Source: Acidimicrobiaceae bacterium (GTDB lineage: Bacteria; Actinomycetota; Acidimicrobiia; Acidimicrobiales; Poriferisodalaceae). From it: a stretch of 64,000 bases of DNA. This document shows positions 34,428-44,220 of this stretch, one piece after another (positions within the stretch are counted from its first letter, which is position 1; each line of letters starts with the position of its first letter). Both the position numbers and the translations under genes were made by a program. The notes beneath the pieces are model-generated. The model had not been told where the DNA came from. It did not search any database and saw nothing but the letters and a program-made list of their open reading frames with translations. The stretch is taken from contig CAJJCB010000015.1 of assembly GCA_905182565.1 (NCBI GenBank), positions 1 to 64,000 on the forward strand, read 5' to 3'.

Positions 34428-35093
34428 CTATTTTCTCGCAATAATGAATAGACCTCTAGCGACGATAACCGGATCTGTGGCTTCGAAATCGTCAACCGGC
34501 CCCAAACTGACCGTCAGCTCTACACTCAACTTACGTCCTACCCTCGACGACTCCCGCGCATGAAACCAAACAGTTTCGCCAACCGGCACGCCGCCTAAAT
34601 AATCAACTTCCAGTTTTGCTGTATACGCAGCCTCACCGAGCACAATCATTAGGTAACCCATTACATCATCGACCACTGCAGAAATGGCTCCTCCATGCAC
34701 ACGACCAGGTGCACTCTCGAAAGAGGACCCAAAGTTTGCAGATGCCACAACAGATTTATCTCGCCGTGTTAACCGAATCTCCATACCCATGGGGTTAGCT
34801 GGTCCACTGAAAGTCCGATCTGAAAACGCTATTACCTCTTGTCCATCAAGGGGAATTGGATCGGTGTATCGTTTCTCGAAATAGTCTGTAGGTCTTTTGA
34901 CCGGATCAGAAGACCGCAGAGTTTGAGTAGCTTCTTCAGCCCAGCGAGTTATTGAAGCTAAAGTTTCCTCGTCTGTTCTATGACCTACAAAAGCATTACC
35001 GAGCTCTCGAAGCGCAGTCGCAGCTTTCCGACGAGACTCGAATTGCGGATCGACGTACACAAAATGTACTTGTTGGGCATCATGTTCAGCCAA
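34428..35093 (-). CDS. PaaI-type hot-dog thioesterase
   Basis: A 221-residue protein with a C-terminal PaaI hot-dog domain, marked by GRVHGGAISAVVDDVMGYL near residues 130-148. The N-terminal 90 residues are helical and not recognised. It would hydrolyse an acyl- or aryl-acyl-CoA. It overlaps the SnoaL-like gene upstream by 8 bp and is convergent with the deacetylase gene. Confidence 0.82.
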   Translation of the reverse strand: MAEHDAQQVHFVYVDPQFESRRKAATALRELGNAFVGHRTDEETLASITRWAEEATQTLRSSDPVKRPTDYFEKRYTDPIPLDGQEVIAFSDRTFSGPANPMGMEIRLTRRDKSVVASANFGSSFESAPGRVHGGAISAVVDDVMGYLMIVLGEAAYTAKLEVDYLGGVPVGETVWFHARESSRVGRKLSVELTVSLGPVDDFEATDPVIVARGLFIIARK

Positions 35094-35508
35094 AGGACTT
35101 ATCCTCTAAACGTCCCGACTCGCCGTAGGGATACCTGATGAGGCCACCACCGGGATTACTGGAATCAAATGTCCAATACTGACGTATTTCAAAGATCAAG
35201 CCATTCTTGAATTCGTAATGCTCACTGCCATGAATCACAAAACTAGCCTCTTGGGAATCACCGGTCATTGCCCACTCAATAGCCGCTGTCTCACCATCCT
35301 CAACCACCCGATGAACAAACCATTTAGCATTTTGCCATTTGCTCCGGATCTTGAGCCAGAAAACTCCGATTTCGGACTTCCCCACAACCGGAGGATGGTT
35401 GGTATCGAAAATAGTCGCGTCTTCTGAGAAGTGAGCGGAAATATCAGTGTCTTTGCCTTCGCTGCAAGCATCAAAGTATGACCGAATTAATTTTTCGTAA
35501 GGTCCCAT
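35086..35508 (-). CDS. SnoaL-like NTF2-fold protein
   Basis: A 140-residue single NTF2-fold domain: IRSYFDACSEGKDTDISAHFSEDATIFDT and the closing GLIFEIRQYWTFD are characteristic. Some members are isomerases; others lack activity. It overlaps the thioesterase gene by 8 bp, which suggests they share a substrate, but this is inference. Unrelated in detail to the other SnoaL-like gene at 22.3 kb. Confidence 0.78.
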   Translation of the reverse strand: MGPYEKLIRSYFDACSEGKDTDISAHFSEDATIFDTNHPPVVGKSEIGVFWLKIRSKWQNAKWFVHRVVEDGETAAIEWAMTGDSQEASFVIHGSEHYEFKNGLIFEIRQYWTFDSSNPGGGLIRYPYGESGRLEDKSFG

Positions 35509-35521
35509 GTGTCAAAGTTTC

Positions 35522-36355
35522 TCAGGTTGATCGCATGGCTGCATAAGCATGCGTATTAAAAGTTTGGATATATGAACCGCCATGTGAGTTAATCACATCG
35601 GTGATCCCGTCGAGAAGCCGAGAGCGATGCTCTGAGGGCAGTAATCGATGAGTGGACTGGGTAAGTAAATTTTCGACGTGCGACTGAGAGGTCACTTCTA
35701 AGTCCCAACTAAAATTGAACTGCTCCACCGAACCGAAACACTTGCTTTCATCGAATTCGTCTGCAGGTGACGCTGCTGTGATAGCAGATTTGCTGCCTGG
35801 CAGGCGGGCACCATCAAATGCCTGTTTAATATCTGAAGGAAGAAGGTCATAGATCTTATCGATGTCCCTATGGATCTGATCATAATGACCTTCTGGCTGA
35901 TTCCAAAAAACGCAAAGCCATCCCTGGTTCTTGAGTGTTGCATGAGCTGAGTGAAACCTAGTTAGTGGATCAGCCCAGTGCCATGCTTGGCCGGAAATAA
36001 CTAGATCTGCTGGCTCTGCCAGCCCAAGCCAATTCTGAAACTCAACAGTCTCTACGGTAAAATGATTGGACTCATGCAGTTTCGCTGAGGCGATAACTGC
36101 CATTCTCGGATCAGGTTCTATTCCGACGACCGTATGCCCATTTCTCACGAACCATTCTGAACTTTTTCCAGTACCACAGCCCACGTCTACGACGAGTGCA
36201 GAATTGCTAATATCAGAAACGGCGCTTATCCAGTCGAACAATTGTGCCGGATATGAGGGCCTTGATTTTTCGTACAGATCTGCGACCTCCCCAAAAACAG
36301 TCGACTGATTTCGCGCCGGGTCAAGTGCCTGCTCGCGGCTTATGTCGCGGCCCAC
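35522..36355 (-). CDS. Class I SAM-dependent methyltransferase
   Basis: About 277 residues with the SAM-binding motif VVDVGCGTGKSSEWF and an acidic end of beta-2 (VVGIEPDP). DLVISGQAWHWADP is typical of the small-molecule methyltransferase branch related to UbiE. The N-terminus FGEVADLYEKSRPSYP also fits. A longer frame begins at 36406 inside the ABC gene; I prefer the GTG at 36355, which gives the usual N-terminus and a 16-bp overlap. Substrate unknown. Confidence 0.82.
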   Translation of the reverse strand: MGRDISREQALDPARNQSTVFGEVADLYEKSRPSYPAQLFDWISAVSDISNSALVVDVGCGTGKSSEWFVRNGHTVVGIEPDPRMAVIASAKLHESNHFTVETVEFQNWLGLAEPADLVISGQAWHWADPLTRFHSAHATLKNQGWLCVFWNQPEGHYDQIHRDIDKIYDLLPSDIKQAFDGARLPGSKSAITAASPADEFDESKCFGSVEQFNFSWDLEVTSQSHVENLLTQSTHRLLPSEHRSRLLDGITDVINSHGGSYIQTFNTHAYAAMRST

Positions 36356-37137
36356 GATAGCCACCGTCCTTCGCGATGCTCCAGTCGTAATTTCAATCCG
36401 AAACACTCGGACAACGCCTCTGCAGTGAGAATATCTTCTAGCGGACCGGTTGATAAAGGACGTCCATCGCGTAACAGCAACCCATGAGTAAACGAAGGAG
36501 GAATCTCATCAGTGTGGTGAGTGACAAGCACAGTCGCCGGAGTTGATGGCATCGACGCGAGACTCGAAAGGCTTGTGACGAGTTGCTCTCTTCCAGAAAG
36601 ATCTAAACCTGCAGTGGGTTCGTCGAGGATTAGTAAACCAGGGTCACCCATTAAAGTACGAGCCAGCTGAACTCGCTGTTGTTCACCTGAAGACATGGTT
36701 TCAAAATTTCTAGTGGCCAAACTCTCTGCTCCGACTTGAGCTAAACAACTTCTAGCAGCGTCAAGATCGGTTTCGCTATAGGTATGCCACCATGTTTCTA
36801 GGGCAGCATGCCTGGCTGTCACGACAATTTCTAACCCTGTAATGTCTGCTCGAAATTGGTCCCGCAAAGACGAACTAGCTAGTCCTATTCGCTTGCGTAG
36901 CTCTCTGACATCGGTTTGCCCCCAGCGTTCACCCAATATTTGAACTGAGCCAGTAGTTGGGTAACGGTACAGCGACAAAATTTTGACCAAGCTAGTTTTC
37001 CCACTGCCGTTTGGCCCAAGGACTATCCACCTTTCATCTGAACGAATTTCCAGATCTATGGGACCAAGCACGGTTCGATCCTCGTACTTAACTGAAACGC
37101 CTTCTAAGACGACGGAGGCAGAAGATGTATTTGACAC
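36340..37137 (-). CDS. Stand-alone ABC transporter ATP-binding protein
   Basis: A 265-residue ATPase. Walker A is GPNGSGKTS at residues 41-49, the signature is MSSGEQQR near 148, and Walker B is LLILDEPTAGLD. No permease gene is next to it. Short single-domain ATPases of this kind, such as the YlmA branch, are often found alone and their partner is not known. GTG start with AAGGA immediately before it, so initiation may be weak. It overlaps the methyltransferase gene. Confidence 0.85.
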   Translation of the reverse strand: MSNTSSASVVLEGVSVKYEDRTVLGPIDLEIRSDERWIVLGPNGSGKTSLVKILSLYRYPTTGSVQILGERWGQTDVRELRKRIGLASSSLRDQFRADITGLEIVVTARHAALETWWHTYSETDLDAARSCLAQVGAESLATRNFETMSSGEQQRVQLARTLMGDPGLLILDEPTAGLDLSGREQLVTSLSSLASMPSTPATVLVTHHTDEIPPSFTHGLLLRDGRPLSTGPLEDILTAEALSECFGLKLRLEHREGRWLSWAAT

Positions 37138-37585
37138 TCCTTCAGCTTGCCAGAAGCCAAGGTGTTGGCAAGTGCTTAGCCCATTGAAATAAAATATTTG
37201 AGCTTAGACATTGAAAACTTAGGCTCTACGAAGCAGCCCATAACTCAGATCCCGAAGCCATGATGTTTCCTCAAATCAGGGCCAAGGTTTTTGCCATGCA
37301 GTGAGAGAACGCTCTGGTTTGCCTAAAAATCTTCCAAAATTGACCAAACACTGGGATGGTAATCAGCCACCTACCTTAAATCGAACCAACTTAAAACTGT
37401 GGCACTCGGGCAGCGGTTCGGCTGAGCTTCGAAGTTTAGAAGGTGTGTCAATGATGAAATAAGAGCTCGGCGATCGAAGCCTCAAAAAATAACTGCCAAG
37501 CTAAGCACATATGCATTGTCAAAAAGCGGCAAAGGACCTTCGGGCTGACAGAATGTCTTCGTACGACGAAGAGAGTTGTAAAAAC
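37138..37585. other. Divergent intergenic region before the cupin gene
   Basis: About 450 bp without a convincing gene if the cupin starts at 37586. It should hold promoters for the leftward ABC ATPase gene and the rightward cupin gene. One hairpin at 37146-37172 is noted. I see no tRNA. Confidence 0.5.
37146..37172 (-). promoter_or_regulatory. Hairpin just upstream of ABC ATPase gene
   Basis: CTTGCCA and TGGCAAG form a 7-bp stem around a 13-nt loop, beginning 9 bp before the ABC ATPase start. It could be a leader structure or an operator. Only the repeat is observed; function is guesswork. Confidence 0.3.
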
Positions 37586-37942
37586 ATGAAATTTGAGTTT
37601 GTAGCTGGTGCGCCGATTTCCGAAGAACAAGCGCTCAGAGAAGCCGCAGAGTTGGGACTGCACGCTATTGCGTACGACAGTCACCAGACCGAAGACTCAG
37701 AAGTTCACTTTCATGAGTTCAATCTCAATATTTGGTTGATCTCAGGTGAAGCAGCATTTGCTACTCCTGATGGTGAAATTTATAAGGCGAAATCTGGTTG
37801 TCGTCTTAGCGCCCCCGCAGGTTGGCTGCATCAAGAACTCGTCAGCCCAACTCACCGACTTGTACTCGGAACTAACATTCCTGCATCAGAGTGGACTCAA
37901 CCAATTGATAAAACTGGGCCAGCTGTGTCGGCACATAATTAA
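37586..37942 (+). CDS. Small cupin-domain protein
   Basis: A 118-residue single cupin. HFHEF at residues 41-45 gives metal-ligand histidines, followed by WLISGEAAFATPDG and the second motif APAGWLHQE. Single cupins may be dioxygenases, isomerases or simple binders. The start is uncertain: ATGs at 37511 and 37553 are also in frame, but none has a good ribosome site, and MKFEF gives a compact domain. Convergent with the ABC exporter genes. Confidence 0.7.
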   Translation: MKFEFVAGAPISEEQALREAAELGLHAIAYDSHQTEDSEVHFHEFNLNIWLISGEAAFATPDGEIYKAKSGCRLSAPAGWLHQELVSPTHRLVLGTNIPASEWTQPIDKTGPAVSAHN

Positions 37943-37955
37943 AATCTGCAGGTAA

Positions 37956-39887
37956 CTAATCTGCTGTATCGAAATCATTCCCGGTGTGCGAGGACCAAGT
38001 TCGGTACATGTCGGCGTACCTGCCGTCTAGTTCTATCAACTGGAGATGGCTGCCAAGCTCAACAACATGACCCTCATGGATTACTGCAATGCGATCCGCC
38101 TTCATTGCGGTAGCTAACCGATGAGCAATCAAGATTGCTGTGCGTCCCTCAAGCAAACCATCCAAACCTGTTTCAATATGAGATTCGGATTTAAGGTCAA
38201 GACTCGAAGTCGCCTCATCCAGAACTATTACACGAGGGCGGGTTATAAATGCTCTTGCCAGAGCTATGAGCTGGCGTTCTCCAGCTGATAAGGAAACTCC
38301 TCGCTCGTGAATAAGGGTGTCGAGACCCGCCGGTAATTGTTCCGTTATTTTATCTAAACCCACTTGAGCAGCGGCTTGGGTGACTTCTTCATCGGTGGCA
38401 TGAGGAGCAGCGAAAATAATGTTTTCCTTGATCGTGCCGTGAAATAGGAACGGTTCCTGGGGGACTACCCCTAGTTGGCTGCGCAAAGAATAGATTTCCA
38501 AATCTTGTAAATCCATGCCGTCGATAGTCACTCGGCCACTAGACGGGTCATAAAATCTAGTAATTAACTTAGCGACAGTACTTTTGCCTGCACCAGTCGC
38601 CCCAACCAAGGCAAACGTTTCCCCAGGCTCAATTACCAAGTTGACGTTTTTTAGAACTTCGTTTCCAGATGAATAACTAAAACTGACATCCTCGAAGGCA
38701 ATACGCCCCTCGATCGGGGGCATTTGAGTTGCCCCTACTTTTTGCTGAACGGTTGGCTGAGTTGTTAACACAGACGATATTTTTTGAAGAGCTGATTGTC
38801 CTTGTTGGTAGGTGTTGTAGAGCTGAACCATTTGCTGAATAGGAGCAAAAAAAGTAGTGACAAAAAGCACGAAAGCAGTCAGCTCTCCGATTTTTAACTC
38901 TCCATCGAGAACCATCCAGCCGCCGACCAACAAAACCACCGCTTGGGAAGCAATTCCGACAGCTTCAGTCGCAGGCCCGTAAATTGCACCCGCTCGAGCA
39001 GTGAACAAATTCGCATCCAAATAGTTGTTCGTAATTTGCTGATGGGCTTGGTTGTTCCTTCGTCTTCTGTTGAGAGCCGATATGACACGAATGCCCGACA
39101 GGTTTTCTGAAAGATCAGCTAGAAGGTCGGCGATGCGATCTCGTACCGCCGCATAGCCCTTTTGGCTTACGCTCCTGAACCATATAGTTAATACGATTAA
39201 TGGCGGAAGAACTAGCCCCAGAAGCAGTAATGCCAGTGAGGGACTGTAAATAAAAAGGATAACAGTCACGACACCGACCGTTACCCCTTGAATAACTAAG
39301 TTCACGAAGCCTTCATTGATCAGAAGAGTTAATGCCTCTACGTCTGAGGTCATACGACTTAGCAAAACTCCAGATTTCTCTGATGTGTACCAGTCAATTC
39401 CTAAACGCTGGAAATGACTAAATAGCTTAATGCGGAGGTCGTACAAGAGATCTTCACCGAGGCGGCCGTTCCATCTTTGGCGCAAAAAACTGATCAAAAT
39501 ATTTAGACCGATTACCGCAAGGAAGAGATAAACCACTGTGTTAAGAAAATTCTTGTCTTTAGCAATTACGCCGTTGTCGATACCTTGTTGAGTTAAGACT
39601 GGGCCAAGGAGCGCTGTGCCTGTCTCCAAGATGAGCAGGAATAAGCCAACGAAGGCTGCTACCCACCGAGGACGGATGAGAAGCCATAACCCGTACTTTT
39701 GCTGTTTCATGCTATTGGGGGAAAAAATAATATTGGGCGCAGCGTGTTCTGGTTCTTTAACCAAGATTTTATCTGCGCCTTCTTGCATCTCAGTCGGCAC
39801 ACCGGCGAACGGAAGCCCAGCGGTCGCACTAGATTGCGTGGCAGTCGGCCCCATGAAAGCGCCCCCTCCGCCACCCATCATCACCAT
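37956..39887 (-). CDS. ABC exporter half-transporter, subunit B
   Basis: A 643-residue membrane-ATPase fusion. Residues 70-360 hold six membrane helices; the ATPase follows, with Walker A GATGAGKST (Lys435), a variant signature LSAGE at 533-537 and Walker B VIVLDEAT with the catalytic Glu558 intact. It starts with an unusual Gly-rich stretch (MVMMGGGGGAFMGP). It starts one base inside the preceding gene's stop (TAATG), with GGAGG 5 nt before. It pairs with the 629-residue partner as a heterodimeric multidrug- or lipid-type exporter. Substrate unknown. Confidence 0.92.
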   Translation of the reverse strand: MVMMGGGGGAFMGPTATQSSATAGLPFAGVPTEMQEGADKILVKEPEHAAPNIIFSPNSMKQQKYGLWLLIRPRWVAAFVGLFLLILETGTALLGPVLTQQGIDNGVIAKDKNFLNTVVYLFLAVIGLNILISFLRQRWNGRLGEDLLYDLRIKLFSHFQRLGIDWYTSEKSGVLLSRMTSDVEALTLLINEGFVNLVIQGVTVGVVTVILFIYSPSLALLLLGLVLPPLIVLTIWFRSVSQKGYAAVRDRIADLLADLSENLSGIRVISALNRRRRNNQAHQQITNNYLDANLFTARAGAIYGPATEAVGIASQAVVLLVGGWMVLDGELKIGELTAFVLFVTTFFAPIQQMVQLYNTYQQGQSALQKISSVLTTQPTVQQKVGATQMPPIEGRIAFEDVSFSYSSGNEVLKNVNLVIEPGETFALVGATGAGKSTVAKLITRFYDPSSGRVTIDGMDLQDLEIYSLRSQLGVVPQEPFLFHGTIKENIIFAAPHATDEEVTQAAAQVGLDKITEQLPAGLDTLIHERGVSLSAGERQLIALARAFITRPRVIVLDEATSSLDLKSESHIETGLDGLLEGRTAILIAHRLATAMKADRIAVIHEGHVVELGSHLQLIELDGRYADMYRTWSSHTGNDFDTAD

Positions 39888-41776
39888 TAGAGGCCTCCAT
39901 CTTCAGAAAAAATTGCTTGAGTTTTTGCAGCAGTCGGCTTCTTGTCAGCATCGCCCGATGCAAGCGTTTGTGCATACAAAGGCACGGTTTCCATTAAATC
40001 CGAATGAGTTCCTTTGGCGACTACGGCCCCATTGTCGATAAGTACAACTGAGTCAGCTAGAGCAATCGTTGACAGTCGGTGAGCGATAATTATAGTCGTC
40101 CTGCCCTTCAGGAGCGTCAGCAAATTTTTGTGGATCGCTTCCTCGACAGCAACGTCAATAGAACTAGTTGCATCGTCAAATATGAGAATCTGAGGTTTCA
40201 TTAGAAAAAGTCGAGCTATAGCTATGCGCTGACGCTGACCGCCAGAAAGGTCATAGCCCCGTTCCCCAACGACTGTGTTATATCCACTTTTGAGATCACA
40301 AATGAAATCGTGAGCTTGAGCTGCCCGAGCTGCCTCTTCAATCTCTGTCGACGTGGCTTCCGGCATTCCGTAAGCAATATTTTCTTTAATGGTGGTTGAA
40401 AATAGAAATGGTTCGTCAGATACAAGGCCTACCCGATTGCGCAAACTGCTTTGAGTAAGTGACCGAACATCTGAACCGTCTATCGTGATTTGCCCTGACT
40501 CAACATCGTAGAACCGCATCAAGAGCCGACTTACAGTCGATTTACCTGTTCCTGTTCGCCCGACAATGGCGGTAATACTTCCGGGTTGAAGAACTAAATT
40601 AAACTCATGGAGAATGGGAGGCGAGCTAGTCGATCCAGCTGAATCTCCTATCGTTTCAGTTCCGTAAGTAAAAGAAACATTATCGAAACGAATTAACCCG
40701 TTGCCCGAAGGAAGGTCAATAGCTCCTGGGCTATCAGTCACTGAAGGCGACTCATCAAGAATCTCATACATGCGCGCTGCGGAAGCTTTTGCTCTCTGAC
40801 CAAGAATCAAAAGCATCCCAATAAATCTGAATGGTGCTTGAAGCAGAATTATGTAGAGGTTGAATGAAATAAGATCTCCGATGGTGAGAGTGCCATCAAT
40901 TACCTGTCTACCCCCGATGAGAAGCACAAGGGCAAGCGCAACTCTTGGAAGGTTCTCGATAAAAGGAGTGTGAGCTGCTCGAGCATAGTGCTGAAATAGA
41001 TTTGCCCAGCGAAGCTTTACTGCTGCAACGCCGAGCGAGTTGATCTGATGCCGCTCTGCAGCGAAAGCTTTTACGACCCGTATCCCGTTAATATTTTCGT
41101 CGACGACAGTGGCAACCTCTGCCTGGCGGGACTGGACAATCCAGGAAAGCGGAAACATTATTTTTCTGAGCCGTTGCCCAACTATAAATACTGCGGGAAG
41201 AGCCACCATCGTTATTGCTGTTAAGGGAAGACTGATTGCTGACATCAACAAAATAGCGATAATGAAACTCATGAATTGGACTGCCATAATTGGAGCGAAC
41301 GCCAAGAACATTTGCACTGATCGAATATCAGAATTGGCACGGCTAATTATCTGCCCACTTTGGACTCGATCGAAAAATGAAAATGATAAACGACCCAGAT
41401 GCTCGAAAAGTAGATTCCGTAACTGATTTTCAACTTTGAAAGCCATTCCATATAGGCCGTATCGGTAGGCGAAAGTAAAAACCCCGCGAGCCACGGCCAG
41501 AGCAATCAATACAGCGACGAAGGGCCATAAAGACTTGTTTCGCTCCGATAAGCCTTGATCTATTGCGAGGCCAACAACACGAGGCACGAGAATCTGGACA
41601 ACCATCGCAATTATGGCTGCCGCTACTGATAGCAAAAGACGCTTCCGATGAGTAGCGAGAACAGGCCCTAAGCGTTTTAGCCAGCCAAGAGATCGGTCTT
41701 TGCGAATAGTCGGGTTCGGTTCCGTCTCACCTATAGAGGAGCTCGGGTCTTCGGGAGTAGTGGCGCCGTATGACAT
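39887..41776 (-). CDS. ABC exporter half-transporter, subunit A (degenerate site)
   Basis: A 629-residue partner of subunit B: membrane domain at about residues 45-330, then ATPase. Walker A is GRTGTGKST (Lys412) and the signature LSGGQ is intact. In Walker B, ILIFDDATSS, the catalytic glutamate is Asp535, and the Q-loop glutamine is Asp454 in LVSDEPF. Heterodimeric exporters such as TM287/288 likewise keep one weak ATP site, formed by a non-Glu Walker B and the partner's variant signature, exactly as seen here. First gene of the pair, read leftward. Confidence 0.92.
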   Translation of the reverse strand: MSYGATTPEDPSSSIGETEPNPTIRKDRSLGWLKRLGPVLATHRKRLLLSVAAAIIAMVVQILVPRVVGLAIDQGLSERNKSLWPFVAVLIALAVARGVFTFAYRYGLYGMAFKVENQLRNLLFEHLGRLSFSFFDRVQSGQIISRANSDIRSVQMFLAFAPIMAVQFMSFIIAILLMSAISLPLTAITMVALPAVFIVGQRLRKIMFPLSWIVQSRQAEVATVVDENINGIRVVKAFAAERHQINSLGVAAVKLRWANLFQHYARAAHTPFIENLPRVALALVLLIGGRQVIDGTLTIGDLISFNLYIILLQAPFRFIGMLLILGQRAKASAARMYEILDESPSVTDSPGAIDLPSGNGLIRFDNVSFTYGTETIGDSAGSTSSPPILHEFNLVLQPGSITAIVGRTGTGKSTVSRLLMRFYDVESGQITIDGSDVRSLTQSSLRNRVGLVSDEPFLFSTTIKENIAYGMPEATSTEIEEAARAAQAHDFICDLKSGYNTVVGERGYDLSGGQRQRIAIARLFLMKPQILIFDDATSSIDVAVEEAIHKNLLTLLKGRTTIIIAHRLSTIALADSVVLIDNGAVVAKGTHSDLMETVPLYAQTLASGDADKKPTAAKTQAIFSEDGGL

Positions 41777-41847
41777 CGATGCAAGGGTAGCGTTGCGAAT
41801 GTCAGGTTTAGTGCGACAGCAACTTCGATAGGTGGGAGGAGACGAAT

Positions 41848-43164
41848 ATGAACCCGTTGATCGGCCTCTTATCCGTCTCTTTGCTTATAGCGTTGAATGC
41901 AGTATTCGTAGCAGGCGAGTTTTCACTCGTCGTAGTTGACTCGAAACGACTTGAACTACTTGCCGAGAATGGTAATCGTCGGGCTCGTATTGCACGTAAC
42001 CTATTGAGTCGGCTGAGTTTCCATTTAGGAGGGTCTCAGCTTGGGATCACTTTAACTTCCCTTCTGATGGGGGTTATAGCGGAAGACGCCATTGGCTCCA
42101 TCTGGCGTTTTGTCACTAGGGCAAACGACTCAAACGGGGTTGTCGTAGCAGCTATAGCAGTCGTTATAGCGGCGCTGGCCCAAATGATCTTTGGCGAGCT
42201 TGCACCAAAAAATTTAGCAATTTCCAGGCCGATGGGAGTTGCGCTTGGGCTCGCTCCGATACTTCGACTATATGGATTAGTCGGTTCGCCGCTCATTCTT
42301 TTTTTTAACAACATCTCAAATGCGATAGTGCGACGTCTGGGAATTGAACCAACAGAAACATTGGGCTCAAGCCGATCCTTAGACGATCTCGAATATTTAG
42401 TCCGGGCTTCGCAAGAGGAAACTTTATCTGAAACTGACGCATTATTGATAACCCGCACACTGAGACTTTCGCGTAAGACAGCGGCCGATGCGTTAACTGC
42501 ACGACCCGCCATGGTGTGCCTGAATGAAAATAACACGGTTGGCGACCTTCTCGATATCGCTCGTGAGTCGGGATACTCAAGATTTCCCGTTCTCGGCACC
42601 ACTGTGGACGACATCGCTGGCGTCGCCGAAGTCAGTGATATCTTCGGACTCGATACCAGCGACAGACGAACAACTCCGTTACGAACGATTATGAGAGTGG
42701 CGCTTGCCGTTCCAGAACAGCGCGAACTTGATGGAGTCCTGCTGGATCTTGAAAGAGGCGCTTGTCGGTTGGCAATAGTGGTAGACGAGCATGGAGGCAC
42801 AGCGGGTTTGATAACGCGAGAAGATATTCTCGAGGAACTCGTCGGGGACATCGAAGACGAATACGACAACCCGGTGATTCTGACTAGAGCGCAGTCAGGT
42901 AACCGCTTCCGAGTTGAGGGAACAACTTCTCCCGATGAATTAGCTGAGTTAGCGGGCTTCAATCTGCCCGATGGCCCCTATGAAACATTAGCGGGGTTTG
43001 CCTTGCAGCAATTTGGAAATATCCCAAACGAAGGAGACTCCTTTGAATGGAGCGGCTGGTTGTTTAGCGTTGTTAAAAGAGATCGACTTCGCCTAGCAGA
43101 AATATCTATTCGACCAGCGCCATTATCCAAAGAAACCGATTCAATCGAAGAGGCTAAGCCATGA
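41848..43164 (+). CDS. CNNM/CorC-type membrane protein (DUF21-CBS-CorC)
   Basis: A 438-residue protein with an N-terminal DUF21 membrane domain (about 1-190), a CBS pair (about 200-325) and a C-terminal CorC/HlyC domain (about 345-425). Marks are GSQLGITLTSLLMGVIAE, ELAPKNLAI and IVVDEHGGTAGLITREDILEELVGDIEDE. The family is implicated in magnesium and cobalt transport; the older name haemolysin is misleading. GGGAGGAG precedes the ATG. It overlaps its paralogue by ATGA. Confidence 0.92.
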   Translation: MNPLIGLLSVSLLIALNAVFVAGEFSLVVVDSKRLELLAENGNRRARIARNLLSRLSFHLGGSQLGITLTSLLMGVIAEDAIGSIWRFVTRANDSNGVVVAAIAVVIAALAQMIFGELAPKNLAISRPMGVALGLAPILRLYGLVGSPLILFFNNISNAIVRRLGIEPTETLGSSRSLDDLEYLVRASQEETLSETDALLITRTLRLSRKTAADALTARPAMVCLNENNTVGDLLDIARESGYSRFPVLGTTVDDIAGVAEVSDIFGLDTSDRRTTPLRTIMRVALAVPEQRELDGVLLDLERGACRLAIVVDEHGGTAGLITREDILEELVGDIEDEYDNPVILTRAQSGNRFRVEGTTSPDELAELAGFNLPDGPYETLAGFALQQFGNIPNEGDSFEWSGWLFSVVKRDRLRLAEISIRPAPLSKETDSIEEAKP

Positions 43165-44210
43165 GCTTAGTTGCTGTATTAGTGGGGCTCGTTCTGATTT
43201 CGTTCAATGGCGCATTTGTCGCATTCGAATTCGGAGTTCTAGGTGCAAAACGTGCTGCGATTGACGCCGGAGTCGCGTCCGGAGAGCGCAGTTCAATAGC
43301 GGCGCACCGCTTACAAAGTGATGTCCTTCTGAGTCTTGGTGGTGCGCAACTCGGGATAACTATTTGTTCAATAGTCGTCGGTAAAATTATGGAACCAGCT
43401 ATCTCCGAGGTTATCGAAAACCTTATAAATCGATTCTTCGAAATTTCTGAAACACTTCTTCATAGCATTGGTTTTGCTGTAGCGCTCGCACTCGTGGTCC
43501 TCATTCACATGGTCATGGGCGAAATGGTTCCTAAAAACCTTGCATTAGCGGGACCAGAGAAGACGCTTCTCTATTTGTCGCGGCCGATGTCCGGGTACCT
43601 GCTACTAGCTCGCCCAGTTGTCCGAGCTCTGTTATGGCTATCGAATGGGTTGCTTACTGTATTGCGAGTTAAACCTACGAGAGAATTATCTGAAGTTGTT
43701 ACTGCAGCAGAACTTGGACTCATGGTCAGAGATTCTCATCAAGAAGGTTTAATTGATGCGGAAGAGCGCAGTCTCATCGAAAGCGCGCTCCAATTTAGCA
43801 ACACATCAGTACTCGAAGTCATGATGCCTTTTGAGCGAGTTAACTTCGTTCATCTCAACGCCCAGCTCACCGATATCGAAAAGTGTTTTGACGAGACTCA
43901 GCACACTCGACTAGTCGTCGTGGGTCAAGATAGCAATGATGTGCGAGGGTTTGTCCACGGGAAAGACCTACTGCAACTCCCAGCAGGGGGACCATCTGGA
44001 AAGCTTGAAGCTTCATCGATTAGGCCAATGCTGCGAATTTCCGGCCAGAGCAACCTGCCAGAAGTCTTACAACTAATGCAGAAATCTCGAGTTCACTTAG
44101 CGCTTGTGACCGACGACAGAACCAGCCTCGGAGTAGTCACTTTAGATGACGTAATGAGAGGACTGATCGGACGACTTTCAGAAGACATTGACCATTCAGC
44201 TGAAAATTAA
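43161..44210 (+). CDS. CNNM-type membrane protein without CorC domain
   Basis: A 349-residue paralogue of the upstream gene. The DUF21 domain (GGAQLGITICSIVVGKIMEP, GEMVPKNLALAGP) and a CBS pair ending VTLDDVMRGLIG are present, but the protein stops there and lacks the C-terminal CorC domain. Paired long and short copies overlapping by ATGA are common in actinobacteria and may act together. Membrane protein, probably divalent cation transport. Convergent with the fabI gene. Confidence 0.9.
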   Translation: MSLVAVLVGLVLISFNGAFVAFEFGVLGAKRAAIDAGVASGERSSIAAHRLQSDVLLSLGGAQLGITICSIVVGKIMEPAISEVIENLINRFFEISETLLHSIGFAVALALVVLIHMVMGEMVPKNLALAGPEKTLLYLSRPMSGYLLLARPVVRALLWLSNGLLTVLRVKPTRELSEVVTAAELGLMVRDSHQEGLIDAEERSLIESALQFSNTSVLEVMMPFERVNFVHLNAQLTDIEKCFDETQHTRLVVVGQDSNDVRGFVHGKDLLQLPAGGPSGKLEASSIRPMLRISGQSNLPEVLQLMQKSRVHLALVTDDRTSLGVVTLDDVMRGLIGRLSEDIDHSAEN

Positions 44211-44220
44211 CTAACGCTGA

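Noticed and set aside
42036-42962. 308-codon open frame on the minus strand inside the CNNM gene
   Set aside because: It lies wholly antisense to a well-supported membrane protein gene, is Ser/Arg-rich and low in recognisable motifs, and is explained by codon bias of the real gene.
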